A stretch of DNA of 16,807 nt from an uncultured Prevotellaceae bacterium (GTDB lineage: Bacteria; Bacteroidota; Bacteroidia; Bacteroidales; Bacteroidaceae), in the NCBI GenBank assembly GCA_947303695.1, contig CAMYYX010000027.1:1-16807 (forward strand). Reading direction: 5' to 3'. Below, in pieces: positions 1 through 7,120 of this stretch (the first letter of the stretch is position 1; each line of letters begins with the position of its first letter). The position numbers and the translations under genes are program-made. The notes under the pieces are model-generated. The model made no database searches and was not told where the DNA came from. It saw only the letters and a list, made by a program, of their open reading frames with translations.

Positions 1-527
1 GTCGCAATTATCTTCTTCCTCAGCGTTTGGCAGTACTCGCTACTGACAAGGCTGTCAAGGCTCTCAACGAGGAATTGAAGCAGCGTGCTCATAAGCTCGC
101 TAAGATTAAGGCTGATGCAGAAGAAGAGGCTAAGAAGTTCGACGGTGTTCACCTTACTATCGAAGCTAAGGTGTCTGACGGACAGGCTATCTATGGTTCT
201 GTAGGTCCAACTCAGATTGCAGAAGCACTTGGTAAGGCTGGTATCGAACTCGATCCTAAGAAGGTTCTCACCAAGGGTGTGAAGGCACTGGGTCAGTATA
301 CTGCTCAGATTCAGCTTCATCGCGAAGTACATGTAGAAGTTCCATTCGAGGTAGTTCCTGATGCGGATTCAAAGCAGGCATTGGCAGACATTGCTGCTCA
401 GAAGAAGGCTGATAAGGCTAAAGAGGCAGCAAAAGCAGCAGAGGCTGCAGCTGAAGTTGACGCTGAAGCAGCTGACGAGGCTGAGGTTCTCGAGGCTATG
501 GATGCACCAGCAGAGGCAGCAGAATAA
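1..527 (+). CDS. rplI: 50S ribosomal protein L9, 5'-truncated by window edge
   Basis: L9 binds 23S rRNA in the large ribosomal subunit. The frame is open to the left edge: from base 3 it reads RNYLLPQRLAVLATDKAVK, the conserved end of the L9 N-terminal domain (about residue 27 in the family), so a TTG at 27 is internal and the true start lies upstream of the window. The central helix (NEELKQRAHKLAKIKADAEEEAKKFD) and the C-terminal rRNA-binding domain (VSDGQAIYGSVGPTQIAEAL) follow. About 174 residues are visible, suggesting a full length near 200 against the usual roughly 150. The excess is an Ala/Glu-rich low-complexity tail over about the last 45 residues. In Bacteroidetes L9 usually follows rpsF and rpsR, which would lie off the left edge (known pattern, not seen here). 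Confidence 0.96.
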   Translation, partial: RNYLLPQRLAVLATDKAVKALNEELKQRAHKLAKIKADAEEEAKKFDGVHLTIEAKVSDGQAIYGSVGPTQIAEALGKAGIELDPKKVLTKGVKALGQYTAQIQLHREVHVEVPFEVVPDADSKQALADIAAQKKADKAKEAAKAAEAAAEVDAEAADEAEVLEAMDAPAEAAE

Positions 528-549
528 AATACTGCACGCCAACGAAAAG

Positions 550-582
550 AAAAGCCATTTCAATACGAAATGGCTTTTTTTG
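550..582. terminator. Hairpin terminator between convergent rplI and merR-like gene
   Basis: An 11-bp perfect stem AAAAGCCATTT / AAATGGCTTTT (550-560 and 568-578) encloses a 7-base loop and is followed by more T residues on the plus strand. It lies 22 bases past the rplI stop, a classic Rho-independent terminator. On the minus strand the tail is T-rich but interrupted (CTTTTCTTTTCG), so it may also terminate the opposing gene that ends at 594. Confidence 0.85.
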
Positions 583-593
583 TTTTCTTGGGA

Positions 594-932
594 TTATTCC
601 AGAGTGTTCAGTTCCCGATTGATGGCTTGAAGTTCATCGCGGACGAATTTCAGACGGTCTATCAACTCGGTCTTTTTGTTCGGATTTCCCTTCTCGCGTT
701 TCATGGCTTCACGGGCTCCCGAGAGGGTCATGCCGCGTTCCTTGACGAAATGATACACGACCCGTATCGCCTCAATATCCTCCTTGGTGTATTGACGGAT
801 GCCCCGTCCCACCTTCTTGGGATGAATCGTAGGGAATTCTTTCTCCCAATAGCGAAGCAGAGATTCTGAGACATTCAGAAGCTCTGACACTTCGCGTATG
901 GAGTAATAGAGTTTTAAGCTTTTCTTTGCCAC
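594..932 (-). CDS. MerR-family transcriptional regulator (small, DNA-binding domain plus short coiled coil)
   Basis: This 112-residue protein has an N-terminal MerR-type winged helix-turn-helix: YSIREVSELLNVSESLLRYWEKEF (about residues 10-33), then the wing RGIRQYTKEDIEAI (about 43-56). A short C-terminal helix (ELIDRLKFVRDELQAINREL) fits a dimerising coiled coil. There is no effector-binding domain and no cysteine cluster for metal sensing, so it is not a classical metal or drug sensor. It starts 13 bases after the pepD stop in the same direction and is probably co-transcribed with pepD. Its target is unknown. The MerR assignment is firm at fold level only. Confidence 0.9.
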   Translation of the reverse strand: MAKKSLKLYYSIREVSELLNVSESLLRYWEKEFPTIHPKKVGRGIRQYTKEDIEAIRVVYHFVKERGMTLSGAREAMKREKGNPNKKTELIDRLKFVRDELQAINRELNTLE

Positions 933-945
933 GATACGATACCGT

Positions 946-2409
946 TTACTTCTTTTCAGGAATATTCTTCAACAGCTCTGTCACAAAATCGTAGAACTTG
1001 CCTACGCTTGGGATGTAGCAACGCTCGCTTGGAGTGTGAGGCGAGAGGAGTGTCGGTCCGAACGAAGCCATATCCATCTCAGGATACTTAGGACCGATGA
1101 TGCCGCATTCGAGTCCTGCATGACAAACGAGAATCTCAGGACGCTTGCCGTACATCTTCTCGTACACATCCGACATCGCAGCTACGAGCGGGCTCTTGGT
1201 GTTTGGCAGCCATCCGCTGTATCCGCCCATAAAGTCCACTTTCATGCCTGCCATCGAGAAGCAAGCCTTGAGGCCGTTGCAGAGATAGAGCTTCATGCTG
1301 TCCTGACTGCTTCGTGCCAACAGGTCGATTTCGGCCTTGCCTTCAGCGATGTTGATGATGGCTAGGTTGCTCGATGTCTCCACAATCTCAGGGATGGTTG
1401 GGATGTTACGCATCACGCCGTTCTGAGCGGCAAGGACTGCGTTGATGAGGTTGGTCTGTACCTCTTCAGGAATTGCCTTTGCAGGGATGTCGCAAGGGGT
1501 GGCTGTCAGTTTGATGCCTTCTTTCTCGATGTCTCCGAATTCTTTGCAGAAGGTCTCGACACATTTAGCAACCATCTCCTTGAATTCAGTTTCCTTTGCT
1601 TTTGGAACGAGCACTACGGCTTCTCCGTCACGAGGAATCGCGTTACGCATATTGCCTCCGTGCCAGCTGCAGAGGTGAGCCATACCTGTGTTGACTGTTG
1701 CGAAGAGCACACGAGCCATCAGCTTGTTTGCATTGGCCCTGCCCTGATTGATTTCCAATCCTGAGTGACCACCCAGCAGTCCTTTGATAGCGATATTGTA
1801 GGCTGCCATTCCTTCCGGATTGATGTCCATCTCCTGATATTCCATCGTGCAGACTACGTCAAGTCCACCTGCACATCCGATGGTGATTTCTCCTTCGGTC
1901 TCGCTGTCGAGATTCAGGAGGTATTTTCCTTTCAGGGTATCAGGTGCCAGTTCGAACGCACCATACATACCTGTCTCTTCGTCGCGGGTGATGAGTACTT
2001 CGAGCGGTCCGTGTTCCAATGTCTTGTCTTCTACGACAGCCATCGCAGCAGCTACACCCATACCGTCGTCGGCTCCGAGGGTGGTGTCTTTGGCACGCAA
2101 CCAATCGCCGTCGATCCAAGTCTCGATTGGGTCGGTTTCGAAGTTATGGTTGCTCTCCTTGGTCTTCTGAGGTACCATATCCATGTGAGCCTGTAGAATT
2201 GCAATCTCGCGGTTCTCATAGCCTGGAGTAGCAGCAACTCGCATCACTACATTGCCTGCGTTGTCGATGAATGCATCGGCTCCGTTCTTCTTGCCGAAGT
2301 CAACGAGGAATTCAGCAACTTGTTTCGTGTGTCCTGATGGACGTGGAATCTGTGTCAGCGCATGGAAACATTTCCATACATTCTGTGGTTTTAAGTCTAA
2401 GATTGTCAT
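946..2409 (-). CDS. pepD: Aminoacyl-histidine dipeptidase (cytosol non-specific dipeptidase, M20C)
   Basis: PepD is a cytosolic zinc dipeptidase that hydrolyses Xaa-His and many other dipeptides. At 487 residues it has full family length. The metal and catalytic motifs of the M20 family are in order: QAHMDMV (H75), LGADDG (D114), DEETG (E144/E145), NLDSE (D168) and SPHTPSER near the C-terminus (H458). The start MTILDLKPQNVWKCFHALTQIPRPSG is typical of the family. It starts 17 bases after the stop of the upstream membrane-protein gene and ends 13 bases before the MerR-like gene, suggesting a three-gene minus-strand operon. No defects are seen. Confidence 0.96.
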   Translation of the reverse strand: MTILDLKPQNVWKCFHALTQIPRPSGHTKQVAEFLVDFGKKNGADAFIDNAGNVVMRVAATPGYENREIAILQAHMDMVPQKTKESNHNFETDPIETWIDGDWLRAKDTTLGADDGMGVAAAMAVVEDKTLEHGPLEVLITRDEETGMYGAFELAPDTLKGKYLLNLDSETEGEITIGCAGGLDVVCTMEYQEMDINPEGMAAYNIAIKGLLGGHSGLEINQGRANANKLMARVLFATVNTGMAHLCSWHGGNMRNAIPRDGEAVVLVPKAKETEFKEMVAKCVETFCKEFGDIEKEGIKLTATPCDIPAKAIPEEVQTNLINAVLAAQNGVMRNIPTIPEIVETSSNLAIINIAEGKAEIDLLARSSQDSMKLYLCNGLKACFSMAGMKVDFMGGYSGWLPNTKSPLVAAMSDVYEKMYGKRPEILVCHAGLECGIIGPKYPEMDMASFGPTLLSPHTPSERCYIPSVGKFYDFVTELLKNIPEKK

Positions 2410-2426
2410 AACGATTTGTTTTTATG

Positions 2427-3476
2427 TTAAGGTCTACGTATTCCGATAGGATTGAACGGGCGCTTTGGCTGATAGGGCTTGGGTTGCTCATAGGGCTTCT
2501 GCATCATGAGGCAGATGGCTGAGAACGTACCCAGTATCGGCAACAGGCCTGTCTGAATGGCGTGAACAATCAGCACGTAAGTCTCTGCATCGGCAGCACA
2601 TCCCACTCCACAGAGCAGCAGAACAGTCTTGACGGCGAAATGCCACGATCCCATGCCGTTGGGAGTAGGTACAATCACAGCGAAACCTCCTACGACAAAT
2701 GCCAGCAGAGCTGTCATCACACTCAGCGACGAGGTGAACTCGAAGCAGAAGAACGTGATGTAGAAATGCAGGAAATAGCTTCCCCAGATGCCGAATGTAT
2801 AGAAAAGATAGAGCGGTTTGTTCTGCACCTTGCTCAGCGAGAAGATACCCGTCTTGATGTCGTTCACGATCTTACGCAACTTGGCAAATATCGTCAGTTT
2901 GCGGATGGCATACCACAGGAACAATGCTGTGATAATCACACATGCTGCTGTGACAATATATCCCGTCGTGGTGAATGTCTGGAGCCAACCTGTGAGGCTC
3001 GTTCCCGTCTCGTCGAAGAAGCGGATGAACGTCTTGATCTGCAACAGGAAAACGATGAGTGACATCAGCACCAGCAACACCGTATCGACGATACGTTCCG
3101 TCACCACTGTTCCCACTGCTTTCGCAAACGAAGTACCGTCATACCGGCTCAGCACGCCACAGCGTACCACCTCGCCCGAACGGGGTATCACCAGGCTGGT
3201 CGAGTACGAGATGAAGACCGCGTGGATGCAATTCATCTTCTTGGGATATTCCATCATCGGCTCCAACGTCTGACGCCATCGAAGTCCCCTGAACACCTGA
3301 GCTGTGACACCGAACACCATCGAGAAAGCCATCCACCACCAGTTCGTCTCGTTCAGCAATGCCGACTCGATTCGGCTGAAGTCGAACCCTCGGTACATCC
3401 AATACAAGATGGCGCCGCCAAGTAGCAGGGATAATAGAATATTCAGTATGTTTGTTAATATTTTACGTGGTTTCAT
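2427..3476 (-). CDS. Lysylphosphatidylglycerol synthase TM region-like / YbhN-type integral membrane protein
   Basis: This 349-residue polytopic inner-membrane protein has about eight hydrophobic spans, the first at residues 8-28. Recognisable features of the LPG-synthase TM region/UPF0104 group are FRGLRWRQTLEP early, the SLVIPRSGEVVRCGVLSRY segment with R/G/E residues between spans, and VVGGFAVIVPTPNGMGSWHFAV late. Members of this family are proposed to be lipid transporters or flippases; the catalytic aminoacyl-transferase domain of true MprF is absent. The C-terminus is Pro/Lys-rich (KPYEQPKPYQPKRPFNP). It is the first gene of the run leading to pepD and the MerR-like gene, divergent from rsmA. 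The substrate cannot be told from sequence. Confidence 0.85.
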   Translation of the reverse strand: MKPRKILTNILNILLSLLLGGAILYWMYRGFDFSRIESALLNETNWWWMAFSMVFGVTAQVFRGLRWRQTLEPMMEYPKKMNCIHAVFISYSTSLVIPRSGEVVRCGVLSRYDGTSFAKAVGTVVTERIVDTVLLVLMSLIVFLLQIKTFIRFFDETGTSLTGWLQTFTTTGYIVTAACVIITALFLWYAIRKLTIFAKLRKIVNDIKTGIFSLSKVQNKPLYLFYTFGIWGSYFLHFYITFFCFEFTSSLSVMTALLAFVVGGFAVIVPTPNGMGSWHFAVKTVLLLCGVGCAADAETYVLIVHAIQTGLLPILGTFSAICLMMQKPYEQPKPYQPKRPFNPIGIRRP

Positions 3477-3518
3477 CTAATTATTTGGAATCCTCGTTCC
3501 TAAATCATAAATTATCCT

Positions 3519-3526
3519 TATCTTTG
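3519..3526 (+). promoter_or_regulatory. -7 promoter box for rsmA/ksgA
   Basis: TATCTTTG matches the Bacteroidetes TAnnTTTG -7 element. It lies 37 bases upstream of the rsmA start, which implies a leader of about 30 bases. The -33 region is not a good match. Confidence 0.5.
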
Positions 3527-3531
3527 TAGTG

Positions 3532-3539
3532 CAAATTTA
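3532..3539 (-). promoter_or_regulatory. Possible -7 element for the minus-strand membrane protein/pepD/merR run
   Basis: The minus strand reads TAAATTTG, matching the Bacteroidetes TAnnTTTG -7 box, 55 bases upstream of the membrane-protein start. No TTTG is found at the -33 distance, so it is weak. It nearly abuts the plus-strand -7 box at 3519-3526, which would make the two promoters interfere. Confidence 0.35.
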
Positions 3540-3563
3540 TAAATAAAATGTGAATAAGCGACT

Positions 3564-4373
3564 ATGATGTGGGAAGAAAATACAAAAGTGAAGCCAAAAA
3601 AGTTTCTTGGGCAACATTTCTTGACCGATTTGTCCGTTGCAAGTCGAATTGCCGACACGGTCGACGCTTGTCCCGATATTCCTGTTCTCGAGGTCGGACC
3701 AGGCATGGGTGTGCTCACACAGTTCCTCTTGAAGAAAGACCGTGAACTCAAGGTGGTCGAGATTGACCGTGAGTCTGTTCCTTACCTGCATACCCACTTC
3801 CCTGAACTGGGCGACAACATCATCGAGGCCGACTTCCTCAAGATGGACCTCTCGTCCGTGTTCTCCTCACGTCCGTTTGTGCTCACAGGCAACTATCCCT
3901 ACAACATCAGCAGTCAGATATTCTTCAAGATGCTCGACGCCAAAGAGCTGATACCCTGCTGCACAGGCATGATTCAGAAAGAGGTAGCCGAACGTCTGGC
4001 AGCCGCTCCGGGCGGCAAGACCTACGGGGTACTCACCGTACTCATTCAGGCTTGGTACGATGTGGAATACCTGTTCACCGTCCACGAGAATGTGTTCAAC
4101 CCTCCACCCAAGGTGAAGAGTGCCGTCATCTGCATGAAACGAAATAGCCGGGAGTCGTTAGGGTGCGACGAGAAACTGTTCCGCAGGATTGTCAAGACCG
4201 TGTTTACCATGCGTCGAAAGATGATGCGAAACGGCATGAAGCAGATTGTGGGTAAGGATGCGCCTTTGCTTGAGGACCCTATCTTCAACAAACGTCCCGA
4301 ACAGCTTTCTGTTCAGGACTATATCGATTTAACCAATCAGGTGAGCGACTATCTCTCTGGCCGCCCGTTGTGA
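3564..4373 (+). CDS. rsmA: 16S rRNA (adenine1518-N6/adenine1519-N6)-dimethyltransferase
   Basis: RsmA (KsgA) dimethylates two adjacent adenines in the helix-45 loop of 16S rRNA during 30S assembly, using S-adenosylmethionine. The 269-residue protein has KKFLGQHFLTD at the N-terminus, the SAM motif EVGPGMGVLT (GPGMG 45-49), the acidic EID residues around 67-68, D90 in EADFL, the catalytic motif NYPYNIS (110-116; NLPYNIS in many relatives), and VFNPPPKVKSAV before the C-terminal helical domain. Tandem ATG codons at 3564 and 3567 are both usable. Its last 45 bases overlap the 3' end of the oppositely oriented lpxB, so there is no room for a terminator between them. Loss of KsgA in other bacteria gives kasugamycin resistance (known). 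Confidence 0.96.
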   Translation: MMWEENTKVKPKKFLGQHFLTDLSVASRIADTVDACPDIPVLEVGPGMGVLTQFLLKKDRELKVVEIDRESVPYLHTHFPELGDNIIEADFLKMDLSSVFSSRPFVLTGNYPYNISSQIFFKMLDAKELIPCCTGMIQKEVAERLAAAPGGKTYGVLTVLIQAWYDVEYLFTVHENVFNPPPKVKSAVICMKRNSRESLGCDEKLFRRIVKTVFTMRRKMMRNGMKQIVGKDAPLLEDPIFNKRPEQLSVQDYIDLTNQVSDYLSGRPL

Positions 4374-5471
4374 TGCACCAGGGGTTCCCAGCCGTTCCCT
4401 CATCTCTGCATAGTCGGCAAGCAGCTGACTACGCGCCTTTCCACCTCTCAGTATCTTTCTTAACTCGCTTTCCAGCCGTTGGGTGTTCATCTGGTCGCCA
4501 ATCAGTTCTGTCACAATCTCGCGATTCACAATGAGGTTCACTAGCGAGATGTACTTCACCTTCAGGATCATCCGTTTCAGCGCATTAATCAGTTTTCCGC
4601 ACACGGTGTAGTAGCACACCACCTGTGGCACATCAAAGAGGGCTGTCTCCAACGTGGCTGTGCCTGAGGTGACCAACGCAGCCTCCGACTGCTGTAACAG
4701 GCAATATGTCTGGTCGAACACCAGCTTCACATCCATCCCCTTGGGGATGAACTTCTTGTAATAGTCTTCCTCGATAGTCGATACGCCAGCGATGACAAAC
4801 TGATAATCAGCAAACTGCTGAGCTGTCTTCATCATGATGCGTAGGTTGTCCTTGATTTCCTGACGGCGGCTGCCTGCCAGGACGGCAATGAGGGGTTTGG
4901 CCGACAATCCCAACGACTGACGAAACATCTCACCGGTCTCTGCCCCCTTCTCACTCGCCTTGAACGCCTCTACAGCATCCACACACGGATTGCCCACATA
5001 GTGGATAGGGTAGTGATGACCTTCGTAGAATTCCACCTCGAACGGCAGAATTGAGAACAGTTCGTCCACATCCCTCCGTATATTCTTGATGCGATGCTCC
5101 TTCCAAGCCCAGATTTTTGGTGATATATAATAATAAATAGGTATGCTGGAATGTTTGCGAATGTATTTTGCGATGTCGAGGTTGAAGCCCGGGTAGTCCA
5201 CAAGAATCAGCACATCCGGCTTCCACTCCATGATGTCGCGCTTACACGCCTTCATGTTCTTCAAGATGGTGCCCAGGTGCAGCAACACAGGTACGAAACC
5301 CATGTAAGCCATCTCCTTGTAGTGCTTCACCAAAGTGCCCCCCACGCTCCTCATCAGGTCGCCGCCATAGAAACGGAATTCAGCCTTACTGTCCTCCGAC
5401 AGCAACGCCTTCATCAGGTTCGACGCATGCAGGTCACCCGAAGCCTCACCAACTATCAGATAATACTTCAC
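4329..5471 (-). CDS. lpxB: Lipid-A-disaccharide synthase
   Basis: LpxB, a GT19 family glycosyltransferase, joins UDP-2,3-diacylglucosamine and lipid X to form the lipid A disaccharide at the inner membrane. The 380-residue protein begins MKYYLIVGEASGDLHASNL (GEASGD at 8-13), the hallmark of the family, and contains YYISPKIWAWKEHRIK, YVGNPCVDAV, VLAGSRRQEI and the sugar-nucleotide site LVTSGTATLETALF. The start codon is GTG (5469-5471), chosen because it gives the canonical N-terminus. It begins 10 bases after the surE stop in the same direction and is probably co-transcribed with it. Its 3' end overlaps rsmA antiparallel by 45 bases. No missing residues were noticed. Confidence 0.96.
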   Translation of the reverse strand: MKYYLIVGEASGDLHASNLMKALLSEDSKAEFRFYGGDLMRSVGGTLVKHYKEMAYMGFVPVLLHLGTILKNMKACKRDIMEWKPDVLILVDYPGFNLDIAKYIRKHSSIPIYYYISPKIWAWKEHRIKNIRRDVDELFSILPFEVEFYEGHHYPIHYVGNPCVDAVEAFKASEKGAETGEMFRQSLGLSAKPLIAVLAGSRRQEIKDNLRIMMKTAQQFADYQFVIAGVSTIEEDYYKKFIPKGMDVKLVFDQTYCLLQQSEAALVTSGTATLETALFDVPQVVCYYTVCGKLINALKRMILKVKYISLVNLIVNREIVTELIGDQMNTQRLESELRKILRGGKARSQLLADYAEMRERLGTPGASQRAAREIVAHLIG

Positions 5472-5474
5472 TTT

Positions 5475-5501
5475 TCAATTATCAATTATCAATTGTCAAT
5501 T
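5475..5501. repeat. Heptad tandem repeat (TCAATTA-type) at the surE/lpxB junction
   Basis: Nearly four copies of a 7-base unit: TCAATTA, TCAATTA, TCAATTG, TCAATT. On the minus strand this reads AATTGAC/AATTGAT/AATTGAT/AATTGA. The repeat supplies the last codons of surE (L-T-I-D-N), its TGA stop, and most of the spacer to the lpxB GTG. Similar AT-rich short repeats occur at several other gene junctions in this window. Confidence 0.85.
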
Positions 5502-6270
5502 CCTTCAGCTCTTCCATCACCTCATACGCTGTGATGTCCACCTTCGTCGGAGTAATCGTCACATACCCTTCCTTCAGGCCGTTCCAGTCCGAATTGTCGT
5601 CAGGCTTGTCCGAACTGGCGAACTCACCCACCAGCCAGTAGTACTGATAGCCTCTTGGGCTCATACGACCCTCCAGCTCCTTCGTCCATTCCCCCTGACC
5701 CATTTTGCACACCTTCATGCCCTTGTATTCAGGCACATCCGGAGCGTTCACGTTCAGGCACACCCCCTTGGGCAGTCCTCCCTTCAGTACAAACTCCATC
5801 ACCTTCCGGATGTAGGGCACCATCGGCGTGAAATCTGTATCCATGCTGTGCGAACAATGCGAGAACCCGATCGAAGGAATCCCCTTCAGGCAACCTTCGA
5901 TCACCACACCCATCGTACCCGAGTAGTGTACGTTCACCGCCGAATTGTCTCCGTGGTTGATTCCACCCAGCACCAGGTCAGGCTTCCGGTCGCAGAACTC
6001 CGATAGACCAATCTTCACACAGTCGCAAGGCAATCCGTTGCAGGCATACACCTTCAGCCCCTGATCCTCCTTCACCATCCGGGTTGTCAGCACCCGTTGG
6101 AATGTAACCGAAAGCGAAGCACCCGAACGTCCACCGTCAGGAGCCACCACCACCACGTCGCCATACTCACGAGCTATCGCAGAGAGCACGTTGATGCCCT
6201 TCGCCTCGAACCCGTCATCGTTCGAAATCAGAATCAAAGGCCTTTTTCCGTCTTTCATCTTCATATTCAT
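5482..6270 (-). CDS. surE: 5'/3'-nucleotidase SurE (survival protein E)
   Basis: SurE is a metal-dependent phosphatase acting on nucleoside 5'- and 3'-monophosphates and short polyphosphates. Family motifs are ILISNDDGFEAKGI (metal-binding NDD), VVAPDGGRSGAS and GGINHGDNSAVNVHYSGTMG. The open frame extends to 6348, but a TACCTTTG -7 box at 6285-6292 lies inside that extension, so the upstream codons are probably not in the mRNA. I therefore start at ATG 6268-6270 (MNMKMKDGKRPLILISNDDG), which follows an AAAGAAGAA purine stretch; the ATG codons at 6264 and 6258 are alternatives. The length is then 262 residues, usual for the family. It is followed closely by lpxB. The final residues are encoded by a heptad repeat. 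Confidence 0.94.
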   Translation of the reverse strand: MNMKMKDGKRPLILISNDDGFEAKGINVLSAIAREYGDVVVVAPDGGRSGASLSVTFQRVLTTRMVKEDQGLKVYACNGLPCDCVKIGLSEFCDRKPDLVLGGINHGDNSAVNVHYSGTMGVVIEGCLKGIPSIGFSHCSHSMDTDFTPMVPYIRKVMEFVLKGGLPKGVCLNVNAPDVPEYKGMKVCKMGQGEWTKELEGRMSPRGYQYYWLVGEFASSDKPDDNSDWNGLKEGYVTITPTKVDITAYEVMEELKELTIDN

Positions 6271-6284
6271 TTCTTCTTTGGCTG

Positions 6285-6292
6285 CAAAGGTA
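6285..6292 (-). promoter_or_regulatory. -7 promoter box for surE-lpxB
   Basis: The minus strand reads TACCTTTG followed by CA, a perfect TAnnTTTG -7 element, 14 bases upstream of the chosen surE start. This implies a very short leader. The -33 region falls in the ATTGACC heptad repeat and has no clear TTTG. Confidence 0.6.
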
Positions 6293-6307
6293 CGAAAAAA
6301 ATGGAAC

Positions 6308-6331
6308 ATTGACCATTGACCATTGAACATT
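6308..6331. repeat. Heptad tandem repeat (ATTGACC-type) upstream of surE
   Basis: Three copies of a 7-base unit: ATTGACC, ATTGACC, ATTGAAC, then ATT. It covers the -33 zone of the proposed surE promoter. It has the same period as the repeat after surE and a related core (ATTGAC). Confidence 0.8.
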
Positions 6332-6394
6332 TTAGTAAATAAGTACAAAAAATGTCACAAGAACCTGTGCCTCCTAGCTTTTTAATCATATACG

Positions 6395-6423
6395 AAAAAA
6401 GCATCAACATGTCGTTGATGCTT
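6395..6423 (-). terminator. Rho-independent terminator of tRNA-Gln
   Basis: On the minus strand a perfect 10-bp stem AAGCATCAAC / GTTGATGCTT with a 5-base loop is followed by a T run (complement of AAAA from 6395). It begins six bases after the tRNA 3' end. Confidence 0.9.
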
Positions 6424-6428
6424 CTTTG

Positions 6429-6500
6429 TTGGGATATCGGGACTCGAACCCAAAATAACAGGACCAGAATCTGTTGTGTTGCCAATTACACCATATCCCA
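6429..6500 (-). tRNA. tRNA-Gln, anticodon CUG
   Basis: The minus strand folds as a full cloverleaf. The acceptor is TGGGATA/TATCCCA (7 bp), the D-arm GTGT...ACAC, the anticodon loop TTCTGGT with CTG at positions 34-36, and the T-arm TTGGG-TTCGAGT-CCCGA. The U1-A72 pair is typical of tRNA-Gln, and CUG reads the codon CAG. The discriminator is A and the 3' CCA is not encoded. The anticodon stem ACAGA/CCTGT has four pairs and an A-C mismatch next to the loop. The gene has its own promoter (6549-6580) and terminator (6395-6423), so it is a monocistronic unit. Confidence 0.95.
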
Positions 6501-6548
6501 ATCAAGGATTGCAAGCGTGAAAGATGCCCTCTTTCTCATTTGCGGGTG

Positions 6549-6580
6549 CAAAGTTAATGCTTTTTTTTGTACCGACCAAA
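6549..6580 (-). promoter_or_regulatory. Promoter of tRNA-Gln
   Basis: The minus strand has TTTG (6577-6580), a 20-base spacer, and TAACTTTG (6549-6556), matching the Bacteroidetes -33/-7 pattern. The expected start is near 6541, about 40 bases before the tRNA. The 13 bases 6544-6556 (GGGTGCAAAGTTA on the plus strand) recur exactly at 7038-7050 in the promoter of the next gene. Confidence 0.8.
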
Positions 6581-6596
6581 TATTATTTGACTTTTT

Positions 6597-6986
6597 TTAC
6601 TTATTTGCCTTATAATAGTCGTATGCGGCCTTTAAGTTGGCCTTCACAGCTTTACTGCTCATGGTGGCTCCTGTCAGAGCATCGACCTTCTCGGTTTCGT
6701 CGAACTTCTGTCCTACGAACTTAGGCAGGAGTTCGTCGTTGATGCGACGGAAGTACTTTGGGGTCTCTTGGTTGGGAAGGGCCTCGACAGATTCGATCTT
6801 GTCTTTCTTTACGGTCACCTTCAGTGGTGTGGGGCTCTTATAGCCTTTTGTATCACACAGGGTGGTGGTGTTGATGATATACACGCCGCCCTTCTCTTTG
6901 GTCATCACTGGCTCTTCTTGCTTCTTTTCCTGTGCCAGAGCTGCTGTAGCAATGCTCAGCAGACATAAAATGAATAGCTTTCTCAT
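6597..6986 (-). CDS. Secreted FMN-binding domain protein (covalent flavin motif)
   Basis: This is a 129-residue protein with a signal peptide (MRKLFILCLLSIATAALAQ, cleavage near residue 18). The C-terminal half resembles the FMN_bind domain found in RnfG/NqrC and many exported electron carriers. The key motif is DALTGATMSS (102-111), where the Thr of the (S/T)GAT signature (T108) is normally esterified to FMN by the transferase ApbE. Nothing else is fused to it: no membrane span, haem motif or reductase domain. It would therefore be a free exported flavoprotein. Its redox partner is not visible, and neither nqr/rnf nor apbE genes lie nearby. A TAACTTTG box is found 56 bases upstream. FMN attachment is inferred from the motif. 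Confidence 0.85.
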   Translation of the reverse strand: MRKLFILCLLSIATAALAQEKKQEEPVMTKEKGGVYIINTTTLCDTKGYKSPTPLKVTVKKDKIESVEALPNQETPKYFRRINDELLPKFVGQKFDETEKVDALTGATMSSKAVKANLKAAYDYYKANK

Positions 6987-7042
6987 TGTCGATTTATTTG
7001 TTTAGTATGAAATTGTTGCGAGGCAATTTCTGATTTCGGGTG

Positions 7043-7050
7043 CAAAGTTA
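7043..7050 (-). promoter_or_regulatory. -7 promoter box for the FMN-binding protein gene
   Basis: The minus strand reads TAACTTTG followed by CACCC, identical to the tRNA-Gln promoter core. It lies 56 bases upstream of the start codon. The -33 region (CAGTTTACG) is only a partial match. Confidence 0.6.
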
Positions 7051-7120
7051 GGCATTATTGCGTAAACTGAAAGTAGGAAAAGTCCTATTGTTGCAAGGGA
7101 ATACCTTATTTATATATAAG

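Noticed and set aside
27..527. L9 starting at TTG 27
   Set aside because: The frame continues upstream in phase with conserved L9 residues (RNYLLPQR), so the gene is cut by the window edge rather than starting there.
6271..6348. N-terminal extension of surE (26 extra codons)
   Set aside because: It contains the heptad repeat and a perfect -7 box, and gives a non-family N-terminus. The ATG at 6270 is preferred.
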